From Chitinophaga sp. CB10 (GTDB taxonomy: Bacteria > Bacteroidota > Bacteroidia > Chitinophagales > Chitinophagaceae), in assembly GCA_001870995.2 (NCBI GenBank), contig MLAV02000001.1, positions 310,001 through 374,000 of the forward strand: a stretch of 64,000 bases of DNA, given 5' to 3'. The position numbers and the translations under genes are program-made. Positions 27,006 to 36,611 of this stretch are shown in pieces (within the stretch, counting starts at the first letter, position 1; every line of letters begins with the position of its first letter). The notes under the pieces are model-generated. The model was given only the letters and a program-made list of their open reading frames with translations. It was not told the origin of the DNA and searched no databases.

Positions 27006-29447
27006 ATGAAATCATCAGTTCTACTGCTGTCGATGCTATCCATAGCCGGATTCAGCACATTTGCACAAACGCCGGGATTGCAGCCGGCCACCAAACAGCT
27101 TCTGCTTCCCAACGGCTGGAAGCTTAGTCCTGCCGGGCATTCCATCCCCCTGGGCGATCTCCCGTTAAACATCCAGCTGAGCAGCTCCGGTAAATACCTG
27201 GCTGTTACCAATAACGGGCAAAGCACGCAAACTATCCAGTTGATCGATCCCGCAAAGGAAACCGTCCTGGACAGCGTGGTGGTAGGCAAAGCCTGGTACG
27301 GACTCGCCTTTACCAAAGATGAAAAGCATTTGTACGCCTCCGGGGCCAACGACAACTGGATCCTGAATTTCCCCATTGCCGGCGGCAAGCTCGGAAAGGC
27401 GGACACCATCCGCCTCGGCAAGCCATGGCCGGCGCAAAAGATCAGCCCGGCCGGCATTGCGGTTAACCAAAAAAATACCCGTTTATATACCGTCACCAAG
27501 GAGGACAGCGCGGTGTACATCCTGGACCCTGCTTCCAAACAGGTACTGCACCGCATCCAGCTGCCGGACATTGCCTACAGCTGCGTACTGTCCCCGGATG
27601 AAAGCAAGCTGTATGTGAGCGTATGGGGCGCAGCCAGCCTAGTGGTCATCCATACCGCCACGGCTGCGATTACGGAAACCATTGCCGTTGGCAACCACCC
27701 CAATGAGCTGCTCCTGAATAAAAAAGGAACGGTGTTGTATGTGGCTAACGCTAACGACAATACGGTGTCCGTCATCAATACCAATACCGGCAAGGTAATA
27801 GAAACCATTTCCGCCACGCTTTATCCTACCCAGCTCAGCGGCTCCACTACCAACGGCCTGGCGCTGAGCAGGGATGAGAAGGTACTGTATATCGCCAACG
27901 CAGATAACAACTGCCTCAGCGTGTTTAATACGAGCGTTCCCGGCCACAGTCAAAGCATGGGCTTTATACCGGTGGGCTGGTATCCTACGAGCGTGAAGGT
28001 ATTGCGCTCGAAAATACTGGTGGCTAACGGGAAAGGCAACACGTCGTTACCAAACCCGCTGGGCCCGCAGCCGGTGAGTAAGCTGGATAACAGCGGCATT
28101 CATACCGGCAGCACGGCCAACAGCCGCCTGCAGTACATCGCCGGCCTCTTCAAAGGCTCGCTGTCGTTTATTGACGCGCCTAAGGAGGAACAACTTAAAT
28201 CGTACACCCGCCAGGTTTATGCCAATACGCCTTTCTCCGATAAAAAGGCCCTGCTGGCGGATGGGGAAGCGGGTAACCCGGTTCCGAGGAAACTGGGGGA
28301 TACTTCTCCCATCAAATACGTGTTTTATATCATCAAGGAAAACCGTACGTACGACCAGGTGCTGGGCGACCTGCCCCAGGGCAACGGGGACTCTTCCCTG
28401 ACCTTGTTTGGCAGGCATATCACGCCGAACCACCACGCTTTTGCGGAGGACTTTGTACTGCTGGATAATTTTTACGTGGATGCGGAAGTGAGCGCGGACG
28501 GGCACAATTGGAGCATGGCCGCCTATGCCACCGATGTGGTGGAAAAAACCTGGCCTACCACCTACGGTAACCGTGGCGGTACTACCAGCTACGAAGGAGG
28601 CCGGCCGGTGACCTATCCGAAGGATGGCTTCATCTGGGATTACTGCCAGCGCGCAGGCATCAGCTTCCGCAGCTACGGGGAATTCGGGTCCTACAACAAA
28701 GCCAGCCTGAAAACATTGCAGGGGCATATGTCGCCCTACTCCCCGGGATTTGATATGGACATCAAGGACCAGGTGCGTGTAGACGCCTGGCAGCACGATT
28801 TCGACTCCCTGCTGGCCATTAACCAGGTGCCGCAATTCAGCACCATCCGCATTTCCAACGATCATACGAGCGGGCAGCGCAAGGGCAAGTATTCCCCGCG
28901 GGCAGCCGTAGCGGATAACGACCTGGCTGTAGGCCGCCTGCTGGACCACCTTTCCCACAGCCCTATCTGGAAGGAGTCCGTCGTTTTCATCCTGGAAGAC
29001 GATGCGCAGAACGGCCCTGATCATGTGGATGCGCACCGTTCCCCGGCATTTGTAATAGGCCCTTATGTAAAGCGGAAAGCAGTGGTGCATACCATGTACT
29101 CCACCTCCGGCTTCCTGCGTACCATGGAGCTGATCCTGGGGTTGCCGCCCATGAGCCAGTACGACGCTGCCGCCATGCCTTTGTACGAATGCTTCACCGC
29201 AACGCCTGATTTTACGCCTTACACGGTGAAACCCGCGCAGGTGGACCTGGAAGAGCGTAACGTAGCCGTAAACGAAAGCAGCAGGAAGTCGGAAAAATAC
29301 GACCTCACCAAAGAAGACGCCGCGCCGGACCTGGAGCTGAACGAGGTGATCTGGAAATACTTCAAAGGAGAAGAGGCCATCATGCCTGCGCCTAAACGAA
29401 GCGCTTTCGTGATCCTGGAAAAAAAGAAGAAAGACGATGACGATTGA
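27006..29447 (+). CDS. YncE-type beta-propeller fused to phosphoesterase (alkaline phosphatase superfamily)
   Basis: 813 residues, Sec signal peptide (about 1-20). Residues about 45-380 form a YncE/NHL-like seven-blade propeller, with repeats such as VLYVANANDNTVSVINTNTG. Residues about 420-770 are a phosphoesterase domain of the type found in acid phosphatases and phospholipase C: YIIKENRTYDQVLGDLPQGNG, VDAEVSADGHNW and IRISNDHTSG, with FILEDDAQNGPDHVDAHRSP near the metal site. The tail is Lys/Asp-rich. Periplasmic or outer-membrane phosphohydrolase of unknown substrate. Monocistronic, closed by a terminator. Confidence 0.93.
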   Translation: MKSSVLLLSMLSIAGFSTFAQTPGLQPATKQLLLPNGWKLSPAGHSIPLGDLPLNIQLSSSGKYLAVTNNGQSTQTIQLIDPAKETVLDSVVVGKAWYGLAFTKDEKHLYASGANDNWILNFPIAGGKLGKADTIRLGKPWPAQKISPAGIAVNQKNTRLYTVTKEDSAVYILDPASKQVLHRIQLPDIAYSCVLSPDESKLYVSVWGAASLVVIHTATAAITETIAVGNHPNELLLNKKGTVLYVANANDNTVSVINTNTGKVIETISATLYPTQLSGSTTNGLALSRDEKVLYIANADNNCLSVFNTSVPGHSQSMGFIPVGWYPTSVKVLRSKILVANGKGNTSLPNPLGPQPVSKLDNSGIHTGSTANSRLQYIAGLFKGSLSFIDAPKEEQLKSYTRQVYANTPFSDKKALLADGEAGNPVPRKLGDTSPIKYVFYIIKENRTYDQVLGDLPQGNGDSSLTLFGRHITPNHHAFAEDFVLLDNFYVDAEVSADGHNWSMAAYATDVVEKTWPTTYGNRGGTTSYEGGRPVTYPKDGFIWDYCQRAGISFRSYGEFGSYNKASLKTLQGHMSPYSPGFDMDIKDQVRVDAWQHDFDSLLAINQVPQFSTIRISNDHTSGQRKGKYSPRAAVADNDLAVGRLLDHLSHSPIWKESVVFILEDDAQNGPDHVDAHRSPAFVIGPYVKRKAVVHTMYSTSGFLRTMELILGLPPMSQYDAAAMPLYECFTATPDFTPYTVKPAQVDLEERNVAVNESSRKSEKYDLTKEDAAPDLELNEVIWKYFKGEEAIMPAPKRSAFVILEKKKKDDDD

Positions 29448-29477
29448 TGGATCTTGCGGCCAATAAAAAATAATTGC

Positions 29478-29515
29478 AGCCCAATGCGCCTCCCGGTGTC
29501 ATTGGGCTTTTTTTT
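29478..29515 (+). terminator. Rho-independent terminator
   Basis: AGCCCAAT pairs with ATTGGGCT and a run of eight T follows. Ends the YncE-phosphoesterase transcript. Confidence 0.9.
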
Positions 29516-29580
29516 AGCGCCGCCCCGCGCGGAAGATGCCTGATAAGTAGTAAATTCAGTACACCGAAAAAGTATATCTT

Positions 29581-30660
29581 ATGAATGCGCATTTTCGTCA
29601 GGGCTCCCGGAATCTGATAGAAACGATCCTGGTGTTGCTCCTCCTGTTAGGCTTGCTGCTGGCTCTTTACCACGTACTGCATATTTTTTTCGGGGTACTC
29701 ACTTTTGCCCTGATCTTTTCCGTATCATTTCATGGGCTGTTTGAAAGAATGGTTGCGGGTATGGGCGGCCGGCGCACGCTGGTGGCCGTGTTGTATGCGG
29801 TCATACTCGTAGCGGTGATCGCACTCCCGGTAACGTTTATCATCAGCGCCATCAGTTCGCACATGCGGGAAATCGTGGAGTGGATCAACGATACCCGGCA
29901 AAACGGGCTGCCGCCGCTGCCTGACTGGCTGGTGAAGCTGCCGTACATTGGGCCGGACATACACGCTTACTGGCAGAGCCTGCGGGAGAGCCCGCATGCG
30001 ACGCTCAGCGGCCATGAACGCCAGGTAGGCATCGTGGTGAAACACGTGGTGAGCAGCGGCGCGGAAATTATTGGCGCTGCCCTGCAACTGATCATCGGCA
30101 TTATCGTTTCCGCCTTCCTGCTGGTAGGAGGGGAAAATGCCGTGCGGCCTTTCCGGCTTGCCATACAGCACCTGCTGGGTAAAAAGGACGGGCAGGACCT
30201 CCTGGATGCCACCATCATGGCGGTCAAAGGCGTATCCATTGGCGTGATGGGCACGGCTTTCATTACCGGCCTTATATCCTGGATTGGTTTTGCCATCGGC
30301 GGAGTACCGTTCGCGTTAGGCTTATCCGCACTGGTATTTTTCGTGGTATTGATACAGATAGGCCCGTTGCTGATCTGGATTCCGGTGATCGTCTGGATGG
30401 CCACGCAGGGGCATACCGGCGTGACCCTGTTCCTCATCATCTACGGCGCGGCGCTGCAAATAGGGGAAGCTATCCTGAAGCCGCTGCTGATAGCGAAGAG
30501 CGGCAAGCTGCCTTTTTTGATCCTGTTCCTGGGCGTAGTGGGCGGCCTCGCTGCCTGGGGCTTTACGGGAATTTTCAAAGGCGCCATCATAATGGCCGTA
30601 TTCTATACTATCTTTAACTCCTGGCTGGCGGCCAAAAGTGAGCCCCGGCCCGTAGAATAA
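29581..30660 (+). CDS. AI-2E family transporter (YdiK-like permease)
   Basis: 359 residues with about eight membrane segments, the layout of the AI-2E/UPF0118 exporter family. Typical segments are HIFFGVLTFALIFSVSFHGLF and the C-terminal IYGAALQIGEAILKPLLIAK. Despite the name, members export varied solutes or act as antiporters. The next gene starts 10 bp after the stop and is probably co-transcribed. Confidence 0.92.
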   Translation: MNAHFRQGSRNLIETILVLLLLLGLLLALYHVLHIFFGVLTFALIFSVSFHGLFERMVAGMGGRRTLVAVLYAVILVAVIALPVTFIISAISSHMREIVEWINDTRQNGLPPLPDWLVKLPYIGPDIHAYWQSLRESPHATLSGHERQVGIVVKHVVSSGAEIIGAALQLIIGIIVSAFLLVGGENAVRPFRLAIQHLLGKKDGQDLLDATIMAVKGVSIGVMGTAFITGLISWIGFAIGGVPFALGLSALVFFVVLIQIGPLLIWIPVIVWMATQGHTGVTLFLIIYGAALQIGEAILKPLLIAKSGKLPFLILFLGVVGGLAAWGFTGIFKGAIIMAVFYTIFNSWLAAKSEPRPVE

Positions 30661-30670
30661 CCGGATATAT

Positions 30671-31147
30671 ATGAAGTCAGCATCTGTCAGTGATATCAAG
30701 AAGGAGTTGAAGACCTTACCGCATGAAAGCCTCGTGGCCGTCTGCCTGCGCCTGGCGAAATTCAAAGTTGACAACAAGGAATTACTGACCTACCTGTTAT
30801 TTGAGGCGGACGACCTGCCTGGCTACGTAGCCGCCGTGAAAGCGGAAATCGACGAAGCCTTCGCGGAGATCAACCGGGAAAAATCCTATCCCGCCAGGAA
30901 GAAATTGAGAAAGATCATCCGTATAACGAACAAGTATATACGTTATGTGGGAGATAAGGAAACCGAGGCGGACCTGTTGCTGTACATCTGCCGGCAGATG
31001 AAGGAAGCCGCGATGGTCAGCAAGCGTAATGTGCAGTTATTGAATATCTACATGCAGCTGCTGAAGAAGGCCGTCAAGGCGATTGACACCTTGCACGAGG
31101 ACCTCCAGTACGAGTATATCCGGATCGTAAATAGTTTGGATGTTTAG
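30671..31147 (+). CDS. Conserved hypothetical protein, all-helical
   Basis: 158 residues, highly charged and predicted all-alpha. Begins SASVSDIKKELKTLPHESLV and has a central LRKIIRITNKYIRYVGDKETEADLLL region (in part: NKYIRYVGDKETEADL). Homologues are common in Bacteroidota without a function. It is tightly linked to the AI-2E-type permease. Confidence 0.75.
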   Translation: MKSASVSDIKKELKTLPHESLVAVCLRLAKFKVDNKELLTYLLFEADDLPGYVAAVKAEIDEAFAEINREKSYPARKKLRKIIRITNKYIRYVGDKETEADLLLYICRQMKEAAMVSKRNVQLLNIYMQLLKKAVKAIDTLHEDLQYEYIRIVNSLDV

Positions 31148-31230
31148 GCAGAAGGCCCGGTTTAATTACCGCCCAGGCCGGGACCATGCGCCCCGCGGCA
31201 TTAAATCTCTCCCCCAAAAAAATAAATTGA

Positions 31231-31253
31231 CGTAATTCCCCCTCAGAATTACG
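31231..31253. promoter_or_regulatory. Inverted repeat upstream of the VOC gene
   Basis: CGTAATTC-N7-GAATTACG is a perfect 8-bp dyad 33 bp before the -7 element. No T-run, so more like an operator than a terminator. Confidence 0.35.
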
Positions 31254-31286
31254 CATCCGGCCACCATGGCACTGTGGCGGATCATT

Positions 31287-31294
31287 TATTTTTG
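31287..31294 (+). promoter_or_regulatory. -7 element for the VOC gene
   Basis: TATTTTTG, full match to TAnnTTTG, 24 nt before the ATG. Confidence 0.5.
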
Positions 31295-31318
31295 AAGCGT
31301 AAACAAAAAACTACGTTT

Positions 31319-31705
31319 ATGAAAGTAAAAAAGATATGGGGCAATTTCCCGGTAAGCGACCTGGATCGTACCACGCAATTCTACAAAGCGCTTGGGTTTA
31401 AACATAATGGCGCATCGGAGCAGCTGACGAGTTTTTTCTTCGGGGAAGAAAATTTCATCCTGCATTTCTTCCTGGCGGATGTGCTGGGCCCCGCTATGAA
31501 AGGGCCGATAGCCGATGTTGCCGCCGGCAATGAAATTATTTTCACGCTTTCTTTTGAAACGAGGGAAGAGGTGGACGCTTGCGAAAAAGAAATCCTGGAT
31601 GCCGGCGGTACCATCGTTTCCAGGCCGGAGCTGGTGCAGGGAAAATATTACGGTTTTGTATTTGCCGACCCCGATGGCCATAAGTACAATGTGTTTCAAA
31701 TGTAA
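31319..31705 (+). CDS. VOC family (glyoxalase-like) protein
   Basis: 128 residues, one vicinal-oxygen-chelate domain of two beta-alpha-beta-beta-beta units. Marks: GNFPVSDLDRTTQFYKALGF and the closing FADPDGHKYNVFQM. Resembles the lactoylglutathione-lyase-like proteins often called extradiol dioxygenase, though substrate is not predictable. The start at 31319 places the first strand directly after Met. Confidence 0.9.
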   Translation: MKVKKIWGNFPVSDLDRTTQFYKALGFKHNGASEQLTSFFFGEENFILHFFLADVLGPAMKGPIADVAAGNEIIFTLSFETREEVDACEKEILDAGGTIVSRPELVQGKYYGFVFADPDGHKYNVFQM

Positions 31706-31711
31706 CCCGCA

Positions 31712-32206
31712 TCAGAAGGTAACGCCCACCTGCAAGCCTACTCCAACGGTGGCGGCTATATTATTTCCGAACCGCGCGGGAAAGGGAACGGCTACAAAAT
31801 AGCCATGGTCCTTCCTTTTGAAGACCGCTTTGTTTAACACCGGCGTAAAGCCGTATCTGCCGCTGGTTTCAAAGGCAAGGCGGTTGGCGAGCGTAAACCC
31901 TTTGCCGAGCGATACGAGCAGGCCGGGATGGAACAGGAAATTACTCATCTTACTGGCGCCGCCGGAAGCCGTAATGGTGGGCACTACTTCGAACGAAAAC
32001 CCGATCCGGTGGCTTTTCCAGATGTTTATACCGGTGGGCAGGCCTCCCGTGTAGGAACCGTTGAAATTGTACTTCGGTTCCCCGTTGCCAAATGTGACGA
32101 TGGGATGGAAGATGCCTACGTATCCCGTGATTTTAGGAAAAGATTTTTCCTGGGAGAAGGCGTGAAAGTGCAGTAGTAGTAAAACGATGATGATGCTATT
32201 TTTCAT
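31712..32206 (-). CDS. Outer-membrane beta-barrel-like protein
   Basis: 164 residues. Sec signal peptide (about 1-18, ending HAFSQ). The rest alternates polar and hydrophobic residues in short Gly-rich strands and ends with Phe (VGVGLQVGVTF), the usual C-terminal outer-membrane signature. Lies 44 bp after the ChrB-AraC gene in the same direction; a functional link is uncertain. Confidence 0.7.
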   Translation of the reverse strand: MKNSIIIVLLLLHFHAFSQEKSFPKITGYVGIFHPIVTFGNGEPKYNFNGSYTGGLPTGINIWKSHRIGFSFEVVPTITASGGASKMSNFLFHPGLLVSLGKGFTLANRLAFETSGRYGFTPVLNKAVFKRKDHGYFVAVPFPARFGNNIAATVGVGLQVGVTF

Positions 32207-32250
32207 AATCGCAATGCTACTGATTACCGCCTGCCGGAAATAGGACGGAA

Positions 32251-33108
32251 TTAACTGCTGGTATGGTTTTTACCTTTTTTCAAACTTTTTTTATAATCGG
32301 ATGGCGTGGTACCGGTATGTATGCGGAAGATGCGGGTAAAATGGCTCTGGTCCGAAAAGCCGGTGAGGTAAGCAATTTCCGTCAGCGAATAGGCCGAGTT
32401 CCGGATCAGTTCCATGGCCTTGTCGATGCGCATTTTGCGCACGTAATCGCCATAGCTCATGTTATCGAAATATTTGGAGAATTCGCGCGAGAGATAGGCC
32501 GGGTTGAGGTCCAGTTCCCTGGAAATGTCCTTCAGGCTGGCGTTAAGATAGGTATCTGCCTGGTCCTGCAGGAGGGCTTTCAGCTCCATGGCCCATTGCG
32601 GCGTCTTCTTGTGCTTCCTGCCCAGGTATTGCTGCAAAACGGCCAGCAGCATCTGTTCCGCCGGGCCTGCCTGGGTATGTTTGTGTTGGTAGAGGTGCGT
32701 GGCCCAGCTATAGAGGCCGTCGTAAATCACCATGCCGAGGTCCAGCAAAGCCTGATCATCCGGGATGTTGTAGGCCAGCCCGGAGAAGATGGCTTCCAGT
32801 CCGGCCGCCTGCGGCGCAAAGTCGTGCCGGTCTGTATCCGCTCCGCGTACAATCGCCGCGAGCCGCTCCAGCGCCGGATCCTTCAACTCATGTTTCAGCA
32901 GGAAATAATCAAAAGTACAGCGGTCCTCGTAATGAGAATACTCCACGCCGGGGATGTCAAAAGGCGTGGCCTGCAGCGCTGCCGCCTGTTCCCGCACCTG
33001 TTCAAAAGGCACGAAGTAAAATTCCGCCTCCGGATCAATAAATCGCTTTATCAGCCAGGGGCAAGCGATGCGGTCAATTTTAGGCCGTTCGCGGGTAATC
33101 CATTTCAT
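32251..33108 (-). CDS. ChrB C-terminal domain fused to AraC-type DNA-binding domain
   Basis: 285 residues. Residues 1-135 match the ChrB C-terminal (chromate resistance) domain: WITRERPKIDRIACPWLIKR, FDIPGVEYSHYEDRCTFDYF and AAIVRGADTD. After a linker, residues about 185-275 are an AraC double helix-turn-helix, with SLTEIAYLTGFSDQSHFTRI. ChrB proteins usually sense chromate and repress chr genes, or reduce chromate. Here the sensor appears fused to a dedicated DNA-binding module. It follows chrA with a 29-bp gap in the same direction, so it probably regulates its own operon in response to chromate. Confidence 0.9.
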   Translation of the reverse strand: MKWITRERPKIDRIACPWLIKRFIDPEAEFYFVPFEQVREQAAALQATPFDIPGVEYSHYEDRCTFDYFLLKHELKDPALERLAAIVRGADTDRHDFAPQAAGLEAIFSGLAYNIPDDQALLDLGMVIYDGLYSWATHLYQHKHTQAGPAEQMLLAVLQQYLGRKHKKTPQWAMELKALLQDQADTYLNASLKDISRELDLNPAYLSREFSKYFDNMSYGDYVRKMRIDKAMELIRNSAYSLTEIAYLTGFSDQSHFTRIFRIHTGTTPSDYKKSLKKGKNHTSS

Positions 33109-33137
33109 AGCGCCTGTTTGGCCGCAAGATAAAATAT

Positions 33138-34286
33138 TTACGGGAGGAAGTATTTAATGGCGATACCTGCCAGCGCGGCGGCAAGGATAATAAGGGGTTC
33201 GGGGAGATGTTTGAGTCGCCACAGGAGCAGGGCCACGATAACGGCAATGGCTATGGTATAACCATCCGTGAGCGACCTTTGCGCCAGCACGATCACCGCT
33301 CCTGTAATAGCGCCGATAGCCGCAGCCGTTATACCATCCACAAACGTTTTAATACCGGGGTTTTTCCCGTATTTCCGGAAGAAGGGGGCCGGCAGTACCG
33401 TGAAGAGGTAGCAGGGGAAGAAGGTGGCGAAAGCCGCGACCGCAGCGCCGGAGAGGCCGGCGGATAAATACCCGATGAAGCCCACGGTGATTACAACGGG
33501 GCCGGGCGTGATCATGGCTACGGCCACTGCGTCCATAAACTGGTGTTCGTTCAGCCAGCCGTATTCCTTTACCACGCCGCCATAGAGGAACGGGACGATG
33601 GCCAGGCCACTGCCGAAAACAAACGCGCCTGCCTTGAGGTAAAACCAAAAGATATCCCAGAGTTTACCGTGATGGCTCGTGAGCAGCACCGGCAGGAGGA
33701 AGCTGTTGGCCACTTTCCGGCTTTTGGCCGCCAGCAGGCTGCGCCCGTGTTTATACAGCCAGTAGCCGATGCCGGCCAGGAGGAACAGCAGTACGTTTTC
33801 CGATGCCGTGATGGCCGTATAGGCGGCGGCGCCCGCGCAGATGAGTATCAGGGGAATGTTTGCGCCGATGGATTTTTTGATCAGTTTATAACTGCTGGTA
33901 CTGATGATGCCGATCACCGCTGCGCCTACGCCGTAGAATACGGCCTGCATCAGCGGAATGCCCTGCCAGCGGGTATAGCAGTACCCCAGCACTATCACCA
34001 TCAGAAAGGACGGCAGCACAAAGGCCAGGCCTGCGAGGGTGGCGCCCAGCAGGCGGTAATGCACATAGCCGAGGTAGATGCCCAGCTGCGCAGCGAGCGG
34101 GCCGGGGGCGAGTTGTGCCAGTGCCAGGCCTTCCTTATAATCTTCTTCGGTGATCCATTTTTTATTTTCCACGAGGTCCCGGTGCATATAACCCGCCAGC
34201 GCCACGGGGCCGCCAAAGCCCCATGTGCCCAGTTTCAGGAAATAGAGGACCAACTGCCGGAGCGTATAATTTGCTGGTTGCGTCAT
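33138..34286 (-). CDS. chrA: Chromate efflux transporter ChrA
   Basis: 382 residues, two homologous membrane halves of about five helices each, the long-chain ChrA form. Each half carries the ChrA signature: TWGFGGPVALAGYM with LAQLAPGPLAAQLGIYLGY, and AFVFGSGLAIVPFL with VAMITPGPVVITVGFIGY. It exports chromate from the cytoplasm. First gene of the unit with the ChrB-AraC fusion. Confidence 0.94.
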   Translation of the reverse strand: MTQPANYTLRQLVLYFLKLGTWGFGGPVALAGYMHRDLVENKKWITEEDYKEGLALAQLAPGPLAAQLGIYLGYVHYRLLGATLAGLAFVLPSFLMVIVLGYCYTRWQGIPLMQAVFYGVGAAVIGIISTSSYKLIKKSIGANIPLILICAGAAAYTAITASENVLLFLLAGIGYWLYKHGRSLLAAKSRKVANSFLLPVLLTSHHGKLWDIFWFYLKAGAFVFGSGLAIVPFLYGGVVKEYGWLNEHQFMDAVAVAMITPGPVVITVGFIGYLSAGLSGAAVAAFATFFPCYLFTVLPAPFFRKYGKNPGIKTFVDGITAAAIGAITGAVIVLAQRSLTDGYTIAIAVIVALLLWRLKHLPEPLIILAAALAGIAIKYFLP

Positions 34287-34386
34287 ATACGCAAGTTGGG
34301 AAAGTTCCGGGTGCGGAAATAGAATAGAAATAACCGTTTGGTAGGTTATTTACCTGCGCGCGTAAAAAAGTTAGCCTAAAAGTGGT

Positions 34387-34394
34387 TACTTTTG
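34387..34394 (+). promoter_or_regulatory. -7 element for the gene at 34488
   Basis: TACTTTTG, full match to TAnnTTTG, 93 nt before the ATG. Confidence 0.4.
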
Positions 34395-34487
34395 GCCTGC
34401 TTTTTAGGATAACGTTGAAAAAAAAAGCATATAACCCGTATCTCATGCGCTTTTGAGATAGCCATTTGTTTAGAAAAAACCGACTTC

Positions 34488-35783
34488 ATGCGAATTTCAT
34501 TAAAGCCCGTATTCTTCCTGCTTTTGCCCTTAGCCAGTGTTGCACAAAAAACCGTTGTTCCCGGCAGTGCGGATATTAAAACCAACCGGCTGAAACCCGG
34601 CAAATCCTTGTACACCATCTATTACGTGAAGGATAACAACTGGACGAAAAAAGGAACCTATGTGAATGACCTCACGATTACCGGCGACGAATTGAGGCTG
34701 GCAGTGGATTACAAGGACGATAAGGATGCCTGGTACCGCAACCGGACTTCCGTAGCCGATCCAAAAACGCTGGCCCCTGTGAGTTATAGGACCAAAAGCC
34801 TGAAAAACTCGCTGGAACTGCGATTTGGCAATCCTATCACCGGTAAGTACCAGTATGTGAACGGCGATAAGGACAAGCCGGTGAGCATCAAATCCACCCA
34901 GCAGTTTGTGGATTTCAACGTAGCGGAGCTGCTGTTTACCACCCTGCCGCTGGACGTGGGTTACAAGGCAACCGTGCCGGAGTTTTACCTGGGGAATAGT
35001 CCGGATAGCGTTGTATCCAACTACATCATCAGGGACGTGAAAAGTTACGTTCACCGTTCGCCTAAAACAGGCAACCACGAAAGCTGGCTGGTGAACGTGC
35101 TGGAAGAGGAGAGCGGCGCGGTGTACACTTACGTCATCGATAAGAAGGACCACCGGATATGGCAGCGGGAAATGCCCGTGGGTGGCGGCACCATGGAGAT
35201 TTGCGTGAACGAGGAGCTGGACTACCGGCCTATAGAAAGCAATTTTGATAAGGCGGAAAACCTGAGGAAGCTGGAGCAGGGCAACAGCGTGATCACGGGT
35301 ACGGCATTCGCCAGGGATCATGGGAATAGTCGCCTGCAGGTGGTGAATATCAACCGCGCGCAATTTGCGCCGAGAGGCACGGTGGTGTCCATCCTGCCGA
35401 ATTCCGCCTACATCGAGGAATGGAAGGAAGTGAACCGCAAGATCCGGAAAGGGAAGAAGCTGCCGGAGGTGCCAATTGATCCTAACGTTGCCGCCTGTGT
35501 GAAAACGACTAAAGTGTATGATGACAAAGGGCATTTTGAGTTTACGAACCTGATGCCGGGCGAGTATATTTTGTTTACCAGCTTCGGCTACACGCACCAG
35601 TATTCCTACCAGTATTATGCGGGCACCAATTACCTGATGCACCCGAGCGGCGCGGTTTTATCGTCCAGCAACGTGTACAATACGGCCAATGCAGCTACCG
35701 GCGCTACTGCGCAGATAGAAATGAAAGTGACGATTAAGAAGGATGGCGATAAAGTGGATGTGAACCTGAAGGATGTGCGATAG
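34488..35783 (+). CDS. Secreted hypothetical protein (DUF3108-like)
   Basis: 431 residues. Sec signal peptide (about 1-19, ending ASVAQ). The first 260 residues recall DUF3108-type lipid-binding beta proteins (LTITGDELRLAVDYKDDKD, WQREMPVGGGTMEI). The last third contains a carboxypeptidase-regulatory-like beta sandwich with GHFEFTNLMPGEYILFTSFG. Likely periplasmic or outer-membrane. Function unknown. Confidence 0.7.
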   Translation: MRISLKPVFFLLLPLASVAQKTVVPGSADIKTNRLKPGKSLYTIYYVKDNNWTKKGTYVNDLTITGDELRLAVDYKDDKDAWYRNRTSVADPKTLAPVSYRTKSLKNSLELRFGNPITGKYQYVNGDKDKPVSIKSTQQFVDFNVAELLFTTLPLDVGYKATVPEFYLGNSPDSVVSNYIIRDVKSYVHRSPKTGNHESWLVNVLEEESGAVYTYVIDKKDHRIWQREMPVGGGTMEICVNEELDYRPIESNFDKAENLRKLEQGNSVITGTAFARDHGNSRLQVVNINRAQFAPRGTVVSILPNSAYIEEWKEVNRKIRKGKKLPEVPIDPNVAACVKTTKVYDDKGHFEFTNLMPGEYILFTSFGYTHQYSYQYYAGTNYLMHPSGAVLSSSNVYNTANAATGATAQIEMKVTIKKDGDKVDVNLKDVR

Positions 35784-35797
35784 GGAAACTGATATTG

Positions 35798-35833
35798 AAA
35801 AGCCCTCCACCTGTTGCAGGTGGAGGGCTTTTT
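35798..35833. terminator. Strong bidirectional terminator
   Basis: AAAGCCCTCCACCT pairs with AGGTGGAGGGCTTT around a 5-nt loop, T-run on the plus strand and AAAA-flank for the minus strand. Separates convergent genes. Confidence 0.9.
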
Positions 35834-35858
35834 TATTTTAGGGAAAGATTTAACTGCG

Positions 35859-36611
35859 TCAGGCGGCGGCCAACCGGTTTTTCGGCAGTTGCACTACCTT
35901 AATAATCCGCAGCCACGCCAGTCCTTTAATGATCAAGTACGAGGGGTCTATTTCGAACCACCGTTTCCCGAAATTGACAGAGGACGGGTGTTTGTGGTGG
36001 TTGTTATGATACGACTCGCCTAACATCAACACATCTACGAAAAGCAGGTTCATGGCGGTATTTCTCAGTTTGAAATTAATATAACCGTATTTATGTGCAA
36101 ACCAGTTGACGATAGCGCCGTGAAAAGCGCCCATGGATACAACGATTGGCAGCAGCAGGTATTGCCATGGACTGGTGGCGAAGAAAGCGAAGAACAGCAC
36201 GTAAGCCGCTACCCATAACAACCGGGAAACGGTGCTGTTGGCGAACTTGTCGAAGCCAGCCCAGGTGGGGAGGTTCTTGGTGTAGCGCGGGTCTATATCA
36301 ACCCTGTCGTGCAGGATATCCTGGTAAGCGGTACGGGTACTCCACATCATGGAAAAGATGTTGGAGGAATTGGAAGGCGAATGCGGGTCCAGTTCTGTAT
36401 CCGTATGCGCATGATGGAGCCGGTGCATGATGCCGTATGCACGGGGACTCATATACGAAGATCCTTGTGTGATATATGTGAAAATGAAAAAGAATTTCTC
36501 CCATCCTTTGTGCATGGTAAACGCGCCGTGGGCGGCATAGCGGTGCTGGAAGAAGGTTTGAGAAAATAACGAGAGGTACCAGATGGCGGCAAAGAAAATG
36601 AATATGACCAT
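35859..36611 (-). CDS. Acyl-CoA (fatty acid) desaturase
   Basis: 250 residues from the ATG at 36611 (a TTG 12 codons earlier is also possible). Membrane di-iron desaturase with the three histidine boxes HRYAAH, HRLHHAHTD and YHNNHH. Introduces a double bond into acyl chains for membrane fluidity. Shorter than and distinct from the desaturase at 52672, so the genome has at least two. Confidence 0.92.
   Translation of the reverse strand: MVIFIFFAAIWYLSLFSQTFFQHRYAAHGAFTMHKGWEKFFFIFTYITQGSSYMSPRAYGIMHRLHHAHTDTELDPHSPSNSSNIFSMMWSTRTAYQDILHDRVDIDPRYTKNLPTWAGFDKFANSTVSRLLWVAAYVLFFAFFATSPWQYLLLPIVVSMGAFHGAIVNWFAHKYGYINFKLRNTAMNLLFVDVLMLGESYHNNHHKHPSSVNFGKRWFEIDPSYLIIKGLAWLRIIKVVQLPKNRLAAA

Noticed and set aside
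28047..29090. 347-codon minus-strand frame
   Set aside because: It is antisense to the phosphoesterase domain of the YncE fusion, whose motifs are clear.
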